The notes beneath the pieces were generated by a model. It saw only the letters and a list, made by a program, of their open reading frames with translations. It was not told the origin of the DNA and made no database searches. Below are positions 27,859 through 36,127 of a stretch of 64,000 nt of DNA, piece after piece. The stretch lies in assembly GCF_001500025.1 (NCBI RefSeq), contig NZ_LQIW01000050.1, positions 186,001-250,000 on the forward strand. Direction: 5' to 3'. A program made the translations under genes and the position numbers. Numbering within the stretch: position 1 is the first letter of the stretch; every line of letters starts with the position of its first letter. The DNA is from Mycobacterium sp. IS-1590. GTDB lineage: Bacteria > Actinomycetota > Actinomycetes > Mycobacteriales > Mycobacteriaceae.

Positions 27859-28163
27859 GACTCGTCGGACTGTTTGCGCATCTGCTCGCGGATCTGTTCC
27901 AGGCGCTCGGCGGCCGCCCGCTGCCGCTCGTCGTACTGCTCGGCGACGCTGCGGCCTTCGGGGGTCTCGGCCGCCAGCTCGGAGGCGCCGATCGCGGTGC
28001 CGTAGCGGGTTTCGATCTTCTCCCGCACGGCGTCGAACGTCGGGACGCCGCCCGGGGTGTAGCCGCTGTCGACGGGCTCGACCGGCGTGGTGGATCCCGG
28101 CGTGGGCTCCACGACCTCGGCGTCTACGGCGGGTTGCTGATCCTGTTCCGGTTCGCCCGGCAT
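27852..28163 (-). CDS. Small acidic hypothetical protein (Rv1638A position)
   Basis: A 103-residue soluble protein, acidic and Pro/Glu-rich for its first 45 residues (MPGEPEQDQQPAVDAEVVEP) and then a conserved-looking helical half (FDAVREKIETRYGTAIGASE, VAEQYDERQRAAAERLEQIR) that ends as a coiled coil. The location between the uvrA block and the Rv1639c homologue is that of Rv1638A in M. tuberculosis; sequence identity could not be checked. ATG 28163 is preferred to the one at 28187 because a TATCTT box lies 7 nt before it. Confidence 0.7.
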   Translation of the reverse strand: MPGEPEQDQQPAVDAEVVEPTPGSTTPVEPVDSGYTPGGVPTFDAVREKIETRYGTAIGASELAAETPEGRSVAEQYDERQRAAAERLEQIREQMRKQSDESQ

Positions 28164-28170
28164 GTGGTTC

Positions 28171-28176
28171 AAGATA
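28171..28176 (-). promoter_or_regulatory. Candidate -10 box (TATCTT) for the small acidic protein
   Basis: On the minus strand TATCTT is followed by 7 nt and the ATG at 28163. Fits the leaderless pattern repeated in this window. Confidence 0.4.
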
Positions 28177-28243
28177 CCCGCCTGCACGCCCTGACGTGTA
28201 TGACAATTTTGACGAAACTTCCGCGGCGCTCGTACGCGGGGCG

Positions 28244-28249
28244 TAGCGT
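28244..28249 (+). promoter_or_regulatory. Candidate -10 box (TAGCGT) for the DUF732 gene
   Basis: TAGCGT fits TANNNT and would start the mRNA near 28256, leaving a leader of about 25 nt with the ribosome-binding site AAAGGAG before ATG 28281. Confidence 0.35.
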
Positions 28250-28280
28250 CTGTCCACCAATAACGGCGAAAGGAGCCACC

Positions 28281-28577
28281 ATGCGCGGCACCATCCTCTT
28301 CTCAGCGGTTGTCGGCGTCGCCATGGCGCTCGGCACCGCGGCACCGGCCCTGGCCGATGACACCGACGACATCTTCGTCGCCGTGCTCGAGGACGAGGGG
28401 ATCCCGTTCTCGAGTCCCAAGAACGCGATCGACCTGGCCCACGCTGTATGTGATTACGTGGCCGCCGGGCAGAAGCCCGAGCAGGTTGCGGTCGAGATCA
28501 GCGGGCCCGCGCACTGGAGCGTGGAGCAGAGCGGGTTCTTCGTCGGGGCCGCGACCCAGTCTTACTGCCCGTCGTAG
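28281..28577 (+). CDS. Secreted DUF732 protein
   Basis: A 98-residue exported protein of the mycobacterial DUF732 family. The signal peptide is residues 1-25 with a probable AxA cleavage (APALA-DD). The mature part has the family pattern: DDIFVAVLEDEGIPFSS, then two Cys (HAVCDYV and the C-terminal SYCPS) that likely form a disulfide, with helices between. ATG 28281 is preceded by AAAGGAG. Function of the family is unknown; many copies occur per mycobacterial genome. Confidence 0.88.
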   Translation: MRGTILFSAVVGVAMALGTAAPALADDTDDIFVAVLEDEGIPFSSPKNAIDLAHAVCDYVAAGQKPEQVAVEISGPAHWSVEQSGFFVGAATQSYCPS

Positions 28578-28615
28578 CCGTTCCGACGCGGTGGCGCACG
28601 GGCCTTGGCTGCGAA

Positions 28616-30022
28616 CTAGTTCGGCGTGCCCGCGCGCACCGGGAGTCCAGGCGGCGCTTCCGGCGGCGGTGTCGGGGTACCGACATCGCGGACTGTGGTC
28701 AACCCAGGTGCGGCTGCGACCCCCGGCGTGCCCAGTTGGCTTGCCAGCCACGGCAGCGCCGTGGCGAACGCATGTGCCGCGTAAGGCCAGTCGTGCATAC
28801 CCGGCTGGACCACCACCGAACAGGCGATGCCATTCGCCGTGCCCAGGCCGCACAGCAGCCTGGCCGCATCCTTCTGCGCGGTGTCCGCGGTGTTGACGTC
28901 GAATCGGCCCGTGACGCCGAAATAGTGGCCGTGGCGGCGGATCACCGTCGTCGGGTCGAACGCCGCGTACGCCGCGGCGTTGCCGCCGAACAGTCGCGCG
29001 ATCGTCTGATCCTTGGTGCCGGCGTTGGGCCCCAGGTCGCCGGCGATGTCGTCGAAGACGGCGAACATATCGGGATGCATCACCGCCAGGTCGACGGCGC
29101 AGGTGCCTCCCATCGACCAGCCGACGACTCCCCAGTTCGCTTGCCTGGGGCTGACTTTGAACGTCGATATCATGTACGGCACGACATCTTCGGTGAGATG
29201 GTCGGCGGCGTTGCCACGTTTGCCGTTGACACATTCGGTGTCGTTTTGAAACGTGCCACCGGCATCGACGAATACCAGAACCGGGGCGTACCCGCCGTGA
29301 GCGGAGGCGAAGTCGTCCGCAGCGGCGACCGCATTGCCGGCACGCACCCAATCCGCGGGTGTGTTGAACTCGCCCCCGATCATCATCAGGGCGGGAAGCG
29401 GAGGCGGGGGACTGGTCGCGTACCACGCCGGTGGCAGGTAGACGAACTCGGTGCGGTGCCGGAAGCCCGAAGCCGTGTCGGCGATGTGGACCGGAACCAC
29501 CGTGCCCTTCACCGGGACCTGATGCCGCTTCTGCATCGCCTGCATCGCCGCCGCGTCGGTCTGGTCGGGGAGCGGTCCCGCGGTCAGTTGATTCCACGCC
29601 GCTTGCACGGTGGGGAAGTAACCCACCCATAGGTTCACCACCAGCGCCGCGGACAACACACTCAACGGCAGCGCCATCAGCGACAAGCCGCGACGCCACC
29701 AGCGGGCGCCTCGCCAGCCCCCGATCAGCACGGCGCACGCGGTGCCGGTCAGCCCCATCCACACCCACAGCGAACGCGGTGCCGGGTTGCCCGAAAGACC
29801 TTGCGACTCAATGAAGGTGTACGTTGTCGCCGCCAGCATGAGGCCGCACAGCGCAGCCCACGGCACCCACACCAGGCGCCACCGACGTGTTCGCCAGCCG
29901 ATCGCACCGATCAGTGCGATCGCAGCGGCCACCTGGATCACTGTGGGAATCCAGCCATGCATCAACGACAGGTGCCCACGAAGCGCATGAGCGAGCGCAT
30001 GAGCGAGTGTCGCCGTTGTCAC
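28616..30022 (-). CDS. Membrane-anchored esterase-fold protein (Rv1639c type)
   Basis: A 468-residue protein: four membrane segments in the first ~150 residues (PTVIQVAAAIALIGAIGW; LVWVPWAALCGLMLAATTYT; and two more), then a periplasmic alpha/beta-hydrolase domain of the esterase D/mycolyltransferase type. The nucleophile elbow is GWSMGGTCAVD, with the acid in FDDIAGD or later and the His in GMHDWPYAAHAF. The C-terminus is Pro-rich. M. tuberculosis Rv1639c is at this place. Likely acts on an envelope ester. GTG 30022 is the start; codons 6-13 contain a 12-bp tandem duplication (encoding LAHA twice). Substrate unknown. Confidence 0.85.
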   Translation of the reverse strand: MTTATLAHALAHALRGHLSLMHGWIPTVIQVAAAIALIGAIGWRTRRWRLVWVPWAALCGLMLAATTYTFIESQGLSGNPAPRSLWVWMGLTGTACAVLIGGWRGARWWRRGLSLMALPLSVLSAALVVNLWVGYFPTVQAAWNQLTAGPLPDQTDAAAMQAMQKRHQVPVKGTVVPVHIADTASGFRHRTEFVYLPPAWYATSPPPPLPALMMIGGEFNTPADWVRAGNAVAAADDFASAHGGYAPVLVFVDAGGTFQNDTECVNGKRGNAADHLTEDVVPYMISTFKVSPRQANWGVVGWSMGGTCAVDLAVMHPDMFAVFDDIAGDLGPNAGTKDQTIARLFGGNAAAYAAFDPTTVIRRHGHYFGVTGRFDVNTADTAQKDAARLLCGLGTANGIACSVVVQPGMHDWPYAAHAFATALPWLASQLGTPGVAAAPGLTTVRDVGTPTPPPEAPPGLPVRAGTPN

Positions 30023-30070
30023 GAACTACAGAGTGACGGGCAATCCTTGTGGGGCGCTGTGGATTCGCTG

Positions 30071-33000
30071 TCAACGCGGCTTGGCCAACGGGAACGGCAG
30101 GGTTTCACGGATGCTGCGGCCCGTGATCAGCATGACGACACGGTCCACACCCATGCCCAGACCGCCGGTGGGCGGCATCGCGTATTCCATGGCCTGCAAG
30201 AAGTCCTCATCGAGTTCCATCGCTTCCGGGTCGCCGCCCGCGGCCAGCAGCGACTGCTCCTGTAACCGGCGCCGCTGCTCGACCGGATCGGTGAGTTCGC
30301 TGTAGGCGGTGCCGAGTTCGACTCCCCAGGCGACCAGGTCCCACCGTTCGGCGACACCGGGAATGCTGCGGTGCGGGCGGGTCAGCGGCGAGACCGACGT
30401 CGGGAAGTCCTTGTAGAACGTCGGCTCTTCGGTGCGGTCCTCGACCAGCCGTTCGTACAGTTCCAGCACCACCGCACCTTCGTCCCAATGGGTCAGGTAC
30501 GGAATGGCCGCGGCGTCACACAGTTTGCGCAACCGCGGCAGCTCGGTCTCGGGGCCGATCTGTTCACCGAGGGCTTCCGACACCGCACCGTGCACGGTCT
30601 TGACCGCCCACTGACCGGAGATGTCGACGGGTTCGAGTCCACCGCCGTCCCGGGGCCGATAGAACACCTCGGCGCCGTTGGCGGCTTCGGCCGCATTCTG
30701 GATCAGCTGCCGGCAGCCCTCGATCCAGACGTTGTAATCCGCGTGCGCCTGATACGCCTCCAGCAGCGTGAATTCGGGGTTGTGGCTGAAGTCGACGCCC
30801 TCGTTGCGAAATGCCCTGCCCAGCTCGAAAACCCGCTCGACCCCGCCCACGCAGAGCCGCTTGAGGTACAGCTCGGGAGCGATCCGCAGGTAGAGGTCGA
30901 GATCGTAGGCGTTGATGTGGGTGAGGAACGGGCGCGCGTTCGCCCCGCCGTGGATCTGTTGCAGGATCGGGGTCTCGACCTCGAGGAACCCCTTGGCCAC
31001 CAAGGTTTCCCGAATCGCATGCAGCACACCGCTGCGCGCGCGGATGAGATCGCGAGCGTCGGTGTTGATCGCCAGATCCACGTAACGGGCGCGCACACGG
31101 GCTTCCTGGTCGGTCAAACCCTTCCACTTGTCCGGCAGCGGGCGCAGACATTTGCCGATCATCCGCCAGTCACGCACCAGAAGCGATCGGGTGCCCTTCT
31201 TGCTGAAGCCCATGGTGCCCGACACCTCGATGAGGTCACCGAGGTCGATTGCGTGCGTGAAGTCCGCCGTCGTCGCCGATTCGAGCAACGAATTGTCCAA
31301 CAGCAGCTGAACTTCGCCGGACCAGTCGCGCAGCTGGGCGAAGAGCACGCCGCCGTAGTCGCGGCTGCGCAGCACCCGGCCCGCCACCGTCACCGCGACG
31401 TCGTCGTCGGCGTCGATCGCCTCGGCGATGGTGTGCGACGGTGGACTTCCGACCGGATAGGCGTCGGTCCCGTTGTCCTGCAGAGCCTTCAACTTGGCCA
31501 TGCGCACTCGCACCTGTTCCGGCAGCCGCGTTTCCTCGGCATCGGGCAGATCGGCCGCCAGCCCGCCGAGGTCGGGGGCCGTACCGTCGTGGTGCAGCAG
31601 CCCCGTGGCCATCAGATCCTGCGGCACCGCGGTGTGGTGTCCGGTGTGCGGCTGCACGTGGCGCCGCGAAAAGGGCAGCACCAGAAAGCCCTCGGCGATC
31701 ACCGATGCCACACCTACCCGGGGGACCAGCCGGGCGTCGTCGTAGCACGCGTAACGCGGCACCCATTGCGGCTGGTATTTCATGTTCGAGCGGTACAGCG
31801 TCTCGAGCTGCCACCACCGGGAGAAGAACACCAGCAGGCTGCGCCACAGCCGAGCCACCGGCCCCGCCCCGAGCTGTGCGCCCTGCTCGAACGCCGAGCG
31901 GAACATGGCGAAGTTCAACGATATCCGCGTGATGCCGATGTCTTCGGACTGCATGCACAGCTCGCTGACCATCAACTCGATAGTGCCGTTGGGGGATTGG
32001 GGTGCACGGCGCATCAGGTCCAGCGAGGCGCCGTTGGTGCCCCACGGCACCAGCGAAAGCATCGCGACCACTTCGTCATTCGCACCCGAGCGCCCGGTGT
32101 CGCTTCGGACCGCCTCTACCAGAAGGCAGTCGCCGTCGGCCGGGTCACCGAGCCTGCCCAGCGCCATCGAGAAGCCGCGTTCGTCCGCGGTGTCGCGCCA
32201 GGCGTCGGCGCGGCCGATGACGTCGGCCATCTCCTCGGCGCCCAGATCCCGGTGCCTGCGAATGCGCACACTCACGCCCGCGCGCCGCGCCCGCGTCACG
32301 GCCTGCCGGACCGCGCGCATCTCCGGCCCGGACAGCCGGAAGGTGTCCGGATACAGAATCGCTTCGTCGCCGAGTTGCAAGGCGTTCAGCCCGGCCTCGC
32401 GGAAGGCCTCGGCGCCCGACGCGCTGGCACCCATCACTCCAGGCGCCCAGCCGTAGGTCTGACACAGCGCGAGCCACGCCTCGATCGCCGCAGGCCAGGC
32501 CTTGGGATCACCGACCGGATCGCCGCTCGCCAGGCACACACCGACTTCGACACGGTAGGTGATCGCGGCGCGGCCGTTGGGCGCGAACACCACCGCTTTG
32601 TCGCGGCGCGTGGCGAAGTACCCGAGCGAGTCGTTCTTGCCGAACAACTCCAGCAGCCCCCGCAGCGCGGATTCGTCCGCGCCGGTCAGGGCGTTCTCGG
32701 CGCGCTGAGACTGGAACAGCACGATCGCAGCGACCATCAGGGCCAGTGCGCCGAAAAGGCCGAGCAGGGCGTTGATCAGGACATGGGGATGACCGGTGAA
32801 ATTCGACGAGTCCGCGCCCGCGAACGCGCTGACCCGGTTCAGCGCGTACCAGAACCGGTCGCCACGGGTCAGCGTGCCCGGGAACAGCTCGAGCAGACCC
32901 CATCCGATCAGGGTGCCGACCGCCATCCCCGCGACCAGCACGACCGCCGCCTTCAGCAGGGCGCCGCGGCGCACCTTGGCCCAGAACTCGCCGCGAGCCA

Positions 33001-33397
33001 GCACCAGGAACAGGATTGCGGCGACGTGGAAGACCAGCCCGATGACTTCGCCGATCTCCTCCATCACCGACTCGTCCCCCGACACCAGGTCCGCGACGTT
33101 GAAGACGATCGCGCCCACCATGTAGGCGACGAGGATCCACCAGGCGATCCGCTTACGTGCCGCCAGCGCCGCGGCCAGCAGCGCCAGCACGAACGCCCAC
33201 GCGAAGCTGGTGTCGGGGAAGTTGAAGACGTAGTCGTTGACGAACTCGCGCGGAACCCGGATGACCGACCGCACGAACGGCGAGACGCTCGCCATCAACG
33301 AGAGCGTCGCGATGATGCCGACCGTCCAGCCCGCCGCTGCCGGCACCCACCAGTACCTCGACCTGCGGCGGGTGACGGGCAGGCTCGCGACGGTCAT
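30071..33397 (-). CDS. lysX: Bifunctional lysylphosphatidylglycerol synthase / lysyl-tRNA synthetase LysX
   Basis: LysX makes Lys-tRNA and transfers the lysine to phosphatidylglycerol, lowering the surface charge and giving resistance to cationic peptides. The ~1108-residue protein has about six N-terminal membrane segments, an MprF-type transferase domain (GYFATRRDKAVVFAPNGRAA; TYGWAPGVMGASASGAEAFR; PNGTIELMVSELCMQSEDIG) and a C-terminal class II LysRS: OB-fold VAGRVLRSRDYGGVLFAQLR, motif 2 FELGRAFRNEGVDFSHNPEF and motif 3 GLGMGVDRVVML. It corresponds to Rv1640c. The ATG at 33397 is favoured: the earlier ATG at 33409 lies inside a TAATGT promoter box. A separate lysS for translation is expected elsewhere. 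Confidence 0.96.
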   Translation of the reverse strand: MTVASLPVTRRRSRYWWVPAAAGWTVGIIATLSLMASVSPFVRSVIRVPREFVNDYVFNFPDTSFAWAFVLALLAAALAARKRIAWWILVAYMVGAIVFNVADLVSGDESVMEEIGEVIGLVFHVAAILFLVLARGEFWAKVRRGALLKAAVVLVAGMAVGTLIGWGLLELFPGTLTRGDRFWYALNRVSAFAGADSSNFTGHPHVLINALLGLFGALALMVAAIVLFQSQRAENALTGADESALRGLLELFGKNDSLGYFATRRDKAVVFAPNGRAAITYRVEVGVCLASGDPVGDPKAWPAAIEAWLALCQTYGWAPGVMGASASGAEAFREAGLNALQLGDEAILYPDTFRLSGPEMRAVRQAVTRARRAGVSVRIRRHRDLGAEEMADVIGRADAWRDTADERGFSMALGRLGDPADGDCLLVEAVRSDTGRSGANDEVVAMLSLVPWGTNGASLDLMRRAPQSPNGTIELMVSELCMQSEDIGITRISLNFAMFRSAFEQGAQLGAGPVARLWRSLLVFFSRWWQLETLYRSNMKYQPQWVPRYACYDDARLVPRVGVASVIAEGFLVLPFSRRHVQPHTGHHTAVPQDLMATGLLHHDGTAPDLGGLAADLPDAEETRLPEQVRVRMAKLKALQDNGTDAYPVGSPPSHTIAEAIDADDDVAVTVAGRVLRSRDYGGVLFAQLRDWSGEVQLLLDNSLLESATTADFTHAIDLGDLIEVSGTMGFSKKGTRSLLVRDWRMIGKCLRPLPDKWKGLTDQEARVRARYVDLAINTDARDLIRARSGVLHAIRETLVAKGFLEVETPILQQIHGGANARPFLTHINAYDLDLYLRIAPELYLKRLCVGGVERVFELGRAFRNEGVDFSHNPEFTLLEAYQAHADYNVWIEGCRQLIQNAAEAANGAEVFYRPRDGGGLEPVDISGQWAVKTVHGAVSEALGEQIGPETELPRLRKLCDAAAIPYLTHWDEGAVVLELYERLVEDRTEEPTFYKDFPTSVSPLTRPHRSIPGVAERWDLVAWGVELGTAYSELTDPVEQRRRLQEQSLLAAGGDPEAMELDEDFLQAMEYAMPPTGGLGMGVDRVVMLITGRSIRETLPFPLAKPR

Positions 33398-33405
33398 AGG
33401 CCGCG

Positions 33406-33411
33406 ACATTA
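33406..33411 (-). promoter_or_regulatory. Candidate -10 box (TAATGT) for lysX
   Basis: TAATGT on the minus strand fits TANNNT; 8 nt separate it from ATG 33397, and no Shine-Dalgarno sequence is present. Confidence 0.35.
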
Positions 33412-33440
33412 TTCGGTCAGGGCGCCAAATGGGTGGCGAC

Positions 33441-33821
33441 TCACGACCAGACGGGTCCGGTGTATTTTTCGCCCGGGCCCTGCCCTGGTTCGTCCGGGGA
33501 TGCGCTGGCCTCGCGGAAGGCCAACTGCAGCGACTTCAGGCCGTCGCGCACCGGCCCGGCATGAAATCCGAGATACTCGGCGGACGCGGTCACCAAGCCT
33601 GCCAGCGCGGTGATCAGCCTGCGCGCCTCGTCGAGATCGCGGTGCGGGCTCTCGTCGGGATTGTCGGCCGACAGCCCGAGCTTCTCGGCCGCGGCGCTCA
33701 TCAGCATCACGGCCGACCGGGTGATCACCTCGACGGCGGGTATCTCGGCGAGTTCACGAACGGCCGAGCCGTTCAGATCACCTGAGCCGCCGAGGTCAGC
33801 TGAGTTCGGGTCATCGGTCAT
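33441..33821 (-). CDS. DUF1844 protein
   Basis: A 126-residue soluble protein of the DUF1844 family, which sits next to infC in many actinobacteria. The core is VRELAEIPAVEVITRSAVML and MSAAAEKLGLSAD, then DEARRLITALAGLVTAS, an all-helical arrangement; the ends are low complexity. ATG 33821 is chosen from the family start MTDDP. It is divergent from the infC leader. Function unknown. Confidence 0.85.
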   Translation of the reverse strand: MTDDPNSADLGGSGDLNGSAVRELAEIPAVEVITRSAVMLMSAAAEKLGLSADNPDESPHRDLDEARRLITALAGLVTASAEYLGFHAGPVRDGLKSLQLAFREASASPDEPGQGPGEKYTGPVWS

Positions 33822-33827
33822 GGCTGC

Positions 33828-33833
33828 TAGACT
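33828..33833 (+). promoter_or_regulatory. Candidate -10 box (TAGACT) for the infC operon
   Basis: TAGACT fits TANNNT and would start transcription near 33840, giving a leader of about 205 nt that contains three hairpins. Confidence 0.4.
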
Positions 33834-33888
33834 GGCATGCGCGACCGTCCCGGCAAACGCCAGGGACAGCAAGTGGAGTCCCCCTCCC

Positions 33889-34004
33889 ACCGCTGGCCAC
33901 AGGATCTTTTCGAAGGCTCAGCGGTCCGGTCACAGGCGTCAGCGCCTGTCCTGGTCGGCTGTGGGCCCTGCTCTGAGCAGGGCTTTTCTGTTCGTTGAGC
34001 AGAG
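33889..34004 (+). promoter_or_regulatory. Structured infC leader with attenuator hairpins
   Basis: Three perfect hairpins in the leader: ACCGCTG/CAGCGGT (33889-33895 with 33919-33925), ACAGGCG-TCAG-CGCCTGT (33932-33949) and GCCCTGCT-CTG-AGCAGGGC (33965-33983). The last is followed by TTTTCTGTT and so is a terminator. CTGCTC (33968-33973), part of its 5' arm, can pair instead with GAGCAG at 33997-34002. Both pairings cannot form together, which is the design of an attenuator. Leaders of infC-rpmI-rplT operons are commonly controlled by L20 or IF3. Confidence 0.6.
33965..33987 (+). terminator. Attenuator terminator hairpin in the infC leader
   Basis: 8-bp perfect GC-rich stem with a CTG loop and a TTTT run, located 58 nt before the infC start. 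Confidence 0.65.
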
Positions 34005-34044
34005 CTGACGGAGTGGGCTCCTTGAGGACAACATAGGAGGCCCC

Positions 34045-34632
34045 ATCAGCACTGAGACCCGCGTCAACGAGCGCATCCGCGTACCTGAAGTCCGCCTGAT
34101 CGGACCGGGCGGTGAACAGGTAGGCATCGTGCGTATCGAAGATGCCCTCCGCGTCGCCGCGGATGCCGATCTCGATCTCGTCGAAGTAGCACCGGATGCC
34201 AAACCCCCGGTCTGCAAGATCATGGACTACGGGAAGTTCAAGTACGAGACGGCTCAGAAGGCGCGCGAGTCTCGCAAGAACCAGCAGCAGACCGTCGTCA
34301 AGGAACAGAAGCTCCGTCCCAAGATCGACCCGCACGATTACGAGACCAAGAAGGGTCACGTGATCCGCTTCCTCGAGGCCGGGTCCAAGGTCAAGGTGAC
34401 GATCATGTTCCGCGGCCGCGAACAGTCGCGACCCGAGTTGGGTTTCCGTCTCCTGCAGCGGCTGGGCGCCGACGTCGCCGACTACGGCTTCGTCGAGACG
34501 TCGGCCAAGCAGGACGGCCGCAACATGACGATGGTGCTGGCCCCGCACCGCGGCGCGAAGACTCGCGCCAAGGCGGCGCAACAGGCCGAAGGCTCCGCCG
34601 AGCCGGCCCCAGCACCCGACCGAAACAGCTAG
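34045..34632 (+). CDS. infC: Translation initiation factor IF-3 with ATC start
   Basis: IF3 binds the 30S subunit, blocks premature 50S joining and rejects non-canonical start codons. The 195-residue protein starts (M)STETRVNERIRVPEVRLI and includes the linker KIMDYGKFKYETAQKARESR and C-domain KKGHVIRFLEAGSKVKVTIM, FRGREQSRPELG; the tail is a short low-complexity extension. The start is read as ATC at 34045-34047, 5 nt after GGAGG, because the family N-terminus begins there and no ATG/GTG is available; the next GTG (34129) would delete 28 conserved residues. The E. coli gene also uses a non-AUG (AUU) start for autoregulation. Confidence 0.95.
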   Translation: MSTETRVNERIRVPEVRLIGPGGEQVGIVRIEDALRVAADADLDLVEVAPDAKPPVCKIMDYGKFKYETAQKARESRKNQQQTVVKEQKLRPKIDPHDYETKKGHVIRFLEAGSKVKVTIMFRGREQSRPELGFRLLQRLGADVADYGFVETSAKQDGRNMTMVLAPHRGAKTRAKAAQQAEGSAEPAPAPDRNS

Positions 34633-34653
34633 AACAACAGAGCAGAGGACCCC

Positions 34654-34848
34654 ATGCCCAAGGCGAAGACCCACAGCGGCGCTTCCAAGCGGTTCCGTCG
34701 CACCGGAACCGGCAAGATCGTGCGCCAGAAGGCCAACCGCCGGCACTTGCTCGAGCACAAGCCCAGCAAGCGCACCCGGCGACTCGACGGCCGCACCGTT
34801 GTGTCGGCCGCCGACAACGCCCGCATCAAGAAGATGCTCAACGGCTGA
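34654..34848 (+). CDS. rpmI: 50S ribosomal protein L35
   Basis: A 64-residue, highly basic L35: MPKAKTHSGASKRFRRTGTG, then the family HLLEHKPSKRTRRLDG and the end NARIKKMLNG. Part of the 50S subunit. ATG 34654 with AGAGGA upstream. It lies 21 nt after infC and 37 nt before rplT in the standard infC-rpmI-rplT order, so it shares the leader control. Confidence 0.98.
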   Translation: MPKAKTHSGASKRFRRTGTGKIVRQKANRRHLLEHKPSKRTRRLDGRTVVSAADNARIKKMLNG

Positions 34849-34885
34849 CCGACCAACACGTACGACCTGAACGAAGGACACTCCC

Positions 34886-35275
34886 ATGGCACGCGTCAAG
34901 CGCGCAGTCAACGCCCAGAAGAAGCGGCGGACAATCCTCAAGGCCTCCAAGGGCTACCGGGGCCAGCGGTCGCGGCTGTACCGCAAGGCCAAAGAGCAGC
35001 AGCTGCATTCGCTCAACTACGCCTATCGTGACCGGCGCGCCCGCAAGGGCGAGTTCCGCAAGCTGTGGATCTCGCGCATCAACGCCGCCGCCCGCGCCAA
35101 CGACATCACCTACAACCGGCTGATCCAGGGGCTCAAGGCCGCCGGGGTCGAGGTCGACCGCAAGAACCTCGCCGAGATCGCCGTCAGCGATCCGGCCGCG
35201 TTCACCACGCTGGTGGAGGTCGCCAAGGGCGCACTGCCCGAGGACGTCAACGCGCCGTCGGGCGAGGCTGCCTGA
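34886..35275 (+). CDS. rplT: 50S ribosomal protein L20
   Basis: A 129-residue L20, needed early in 50S assembly and a repressor of this operon in several bacteria. Signatures: MARVKRAVNAQKKRRTILKA, KGYRGQRSRLYRKAKEQ and RIAAAARANDITYNRLI-like stretch (INAAARANDITYNRLIQGLK), with an acidic mycobacterial C-terminal tail. ATG 34886 follows GAAGGA. The stop overlaps the presumed tsnR start. Confidence 0.98.
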   Translation: MARVKRAVNAQKKRRTILKASKGYRGQRSRLYRKAKEQQLHSLNYAYRDRRARKGEFRKLWISRINAAARANDITYNRLIQGLKAAGVEVDRKNLAEIAVSDPAAFTTLVEVAKGALPEDVNAPSGEAA

Positions 35276-36054
35276 CGCTCACCGAACGCTCCGCCCGGGT
35301 GGTCGCAGCAGTCAAGCTGCACCGTCACGTCGGGCGACGCCGCGCCGCGCGCTTCCTCGCCGAGGGACCCAACCTCGTCGAGGCGGCGTTGCGGCGCGGA
35401 CTCGTATCCGAGGTGTTCGCCACCGAGGAGGCCGCCGACCGATTCGGTGCGCTGCTGGCCGACGCCCCGGTACATCTGGTGACAGAACGCGCCGCGAAAG
35501 CGTTGTCGGAGACCGTGACCCCCGTCGGCCTGGTGGCCGTGTGCTCGACACCGGAGACGTCGCTTGACCAGGTGCTGGCCGCCTCGCCGCGCCTGGTCGC
35601 GGTCGCAGTCGACATCTCCGAACCCGGTAACGCGGGCACGCTGATTCGGATCGCCGACGCGATGGGGGCGGACGCGGTCGCGTTCGTCGGTCATAGCGTC
35701 GACCCCTACAACGGCAAGTGTCTGCGTGCCTCCGCGGGCAGCATCTTCTCGGTTCCCGTTGTCACCGACAACGATCCCGCCTCGGCGGTGCGGGAACTCG
35801 CCGATACCGGCCTGCAGGTGTTGGCGACGACGGTCGACGGGGAGGCGTCACTGGACGATGCCGCTCTGGAGGCCGCACTGGGCGAGCCGACGGCGTGGTT
35901 GTTCGGGCCGGAGGCCCACGGTCTGCCTGCGGAACTGGCGGCATCGGCCACGCACCGCGTCCGCATCCCGATGCCGGGTGCCGCCGAAAGCCTCAACGTG
36001 GCCGCTGCCGCGGCGATCTGCCTGTATCAGAGCGCGCGGGCACAGCGTCTATAG
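35272..36054 (+). CDS. tsnR: SpoU/TrmH-family rRNA 2'-O-methyltransferase (Rv1644)
   Basis: A 260-residue SPOUT methyltransferase that uses AdoMet to methylate a ribose in 23S rRNA. The N-terminal L30e-like RNA-binding domain includes HRHVGRRRAARFLAEGPNLV; the knot domain has the motifs VDISEPGNAGTLIRIADAMG (motif 1), WLFGPEAHGLP (motif 2) and IPMPGAAESLNVAAAAAICL (motif 3). The start is inferred as CTG 35272, overlapping the rplT stop as CTGA, since the family begins LTERSARV; GTG 35299 is an alternative that loses 9 residues. Corresponds to Rv1644. Confidence 0.92.
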   Translation: MTLTERSARVVAAVKLHRHVGRRRAARFLAEGPNLVEAALRRGLVSEVFATEEAADRFGALLADAPVHLVTERAAKALSETVTPVGLVAVCSTPETSLDQVLAASPRLVAVAVDISEPGNAGTLIRIADAMGADAVAFVGHSVDPYNGKCLRASAGSIFSVPVVTDNDPASAVRELADTGLQVLATTVDGEASLDDAALEAALGEPTAWLFGPEAHGLPAELAASATHRVRIPMPGAAESLNVAAAAAICLYQSARAQRL

Positions 36055-36115
36055 CGTCGAAGCGCGTTGTGTCACTGCGACGCTCAAATCGGCCCACAAC
36101 CTTAGCTCGGCGAAG

Positions 36116-36121
36116 TATTGT
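36116..36121 (+). promoter_or_regulatory. Leaderless-type -10 box (TATTGT) for the GMC oxidoreductase
   Basis: TATTGT ends 6 nt before ATG 36128; no ribosome-binding sequence lies between. Confidence 0.45.
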
Positions 36122-36127
36122 GCGGCG

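Noticed and set aside
30371..33613. 1080-codon open frame antisense to lysX
   Set aside because: The translation is Arg/His/Gln-rich with no domain signature and mirrors the codon pattern of lysX; a high-GC shadow.
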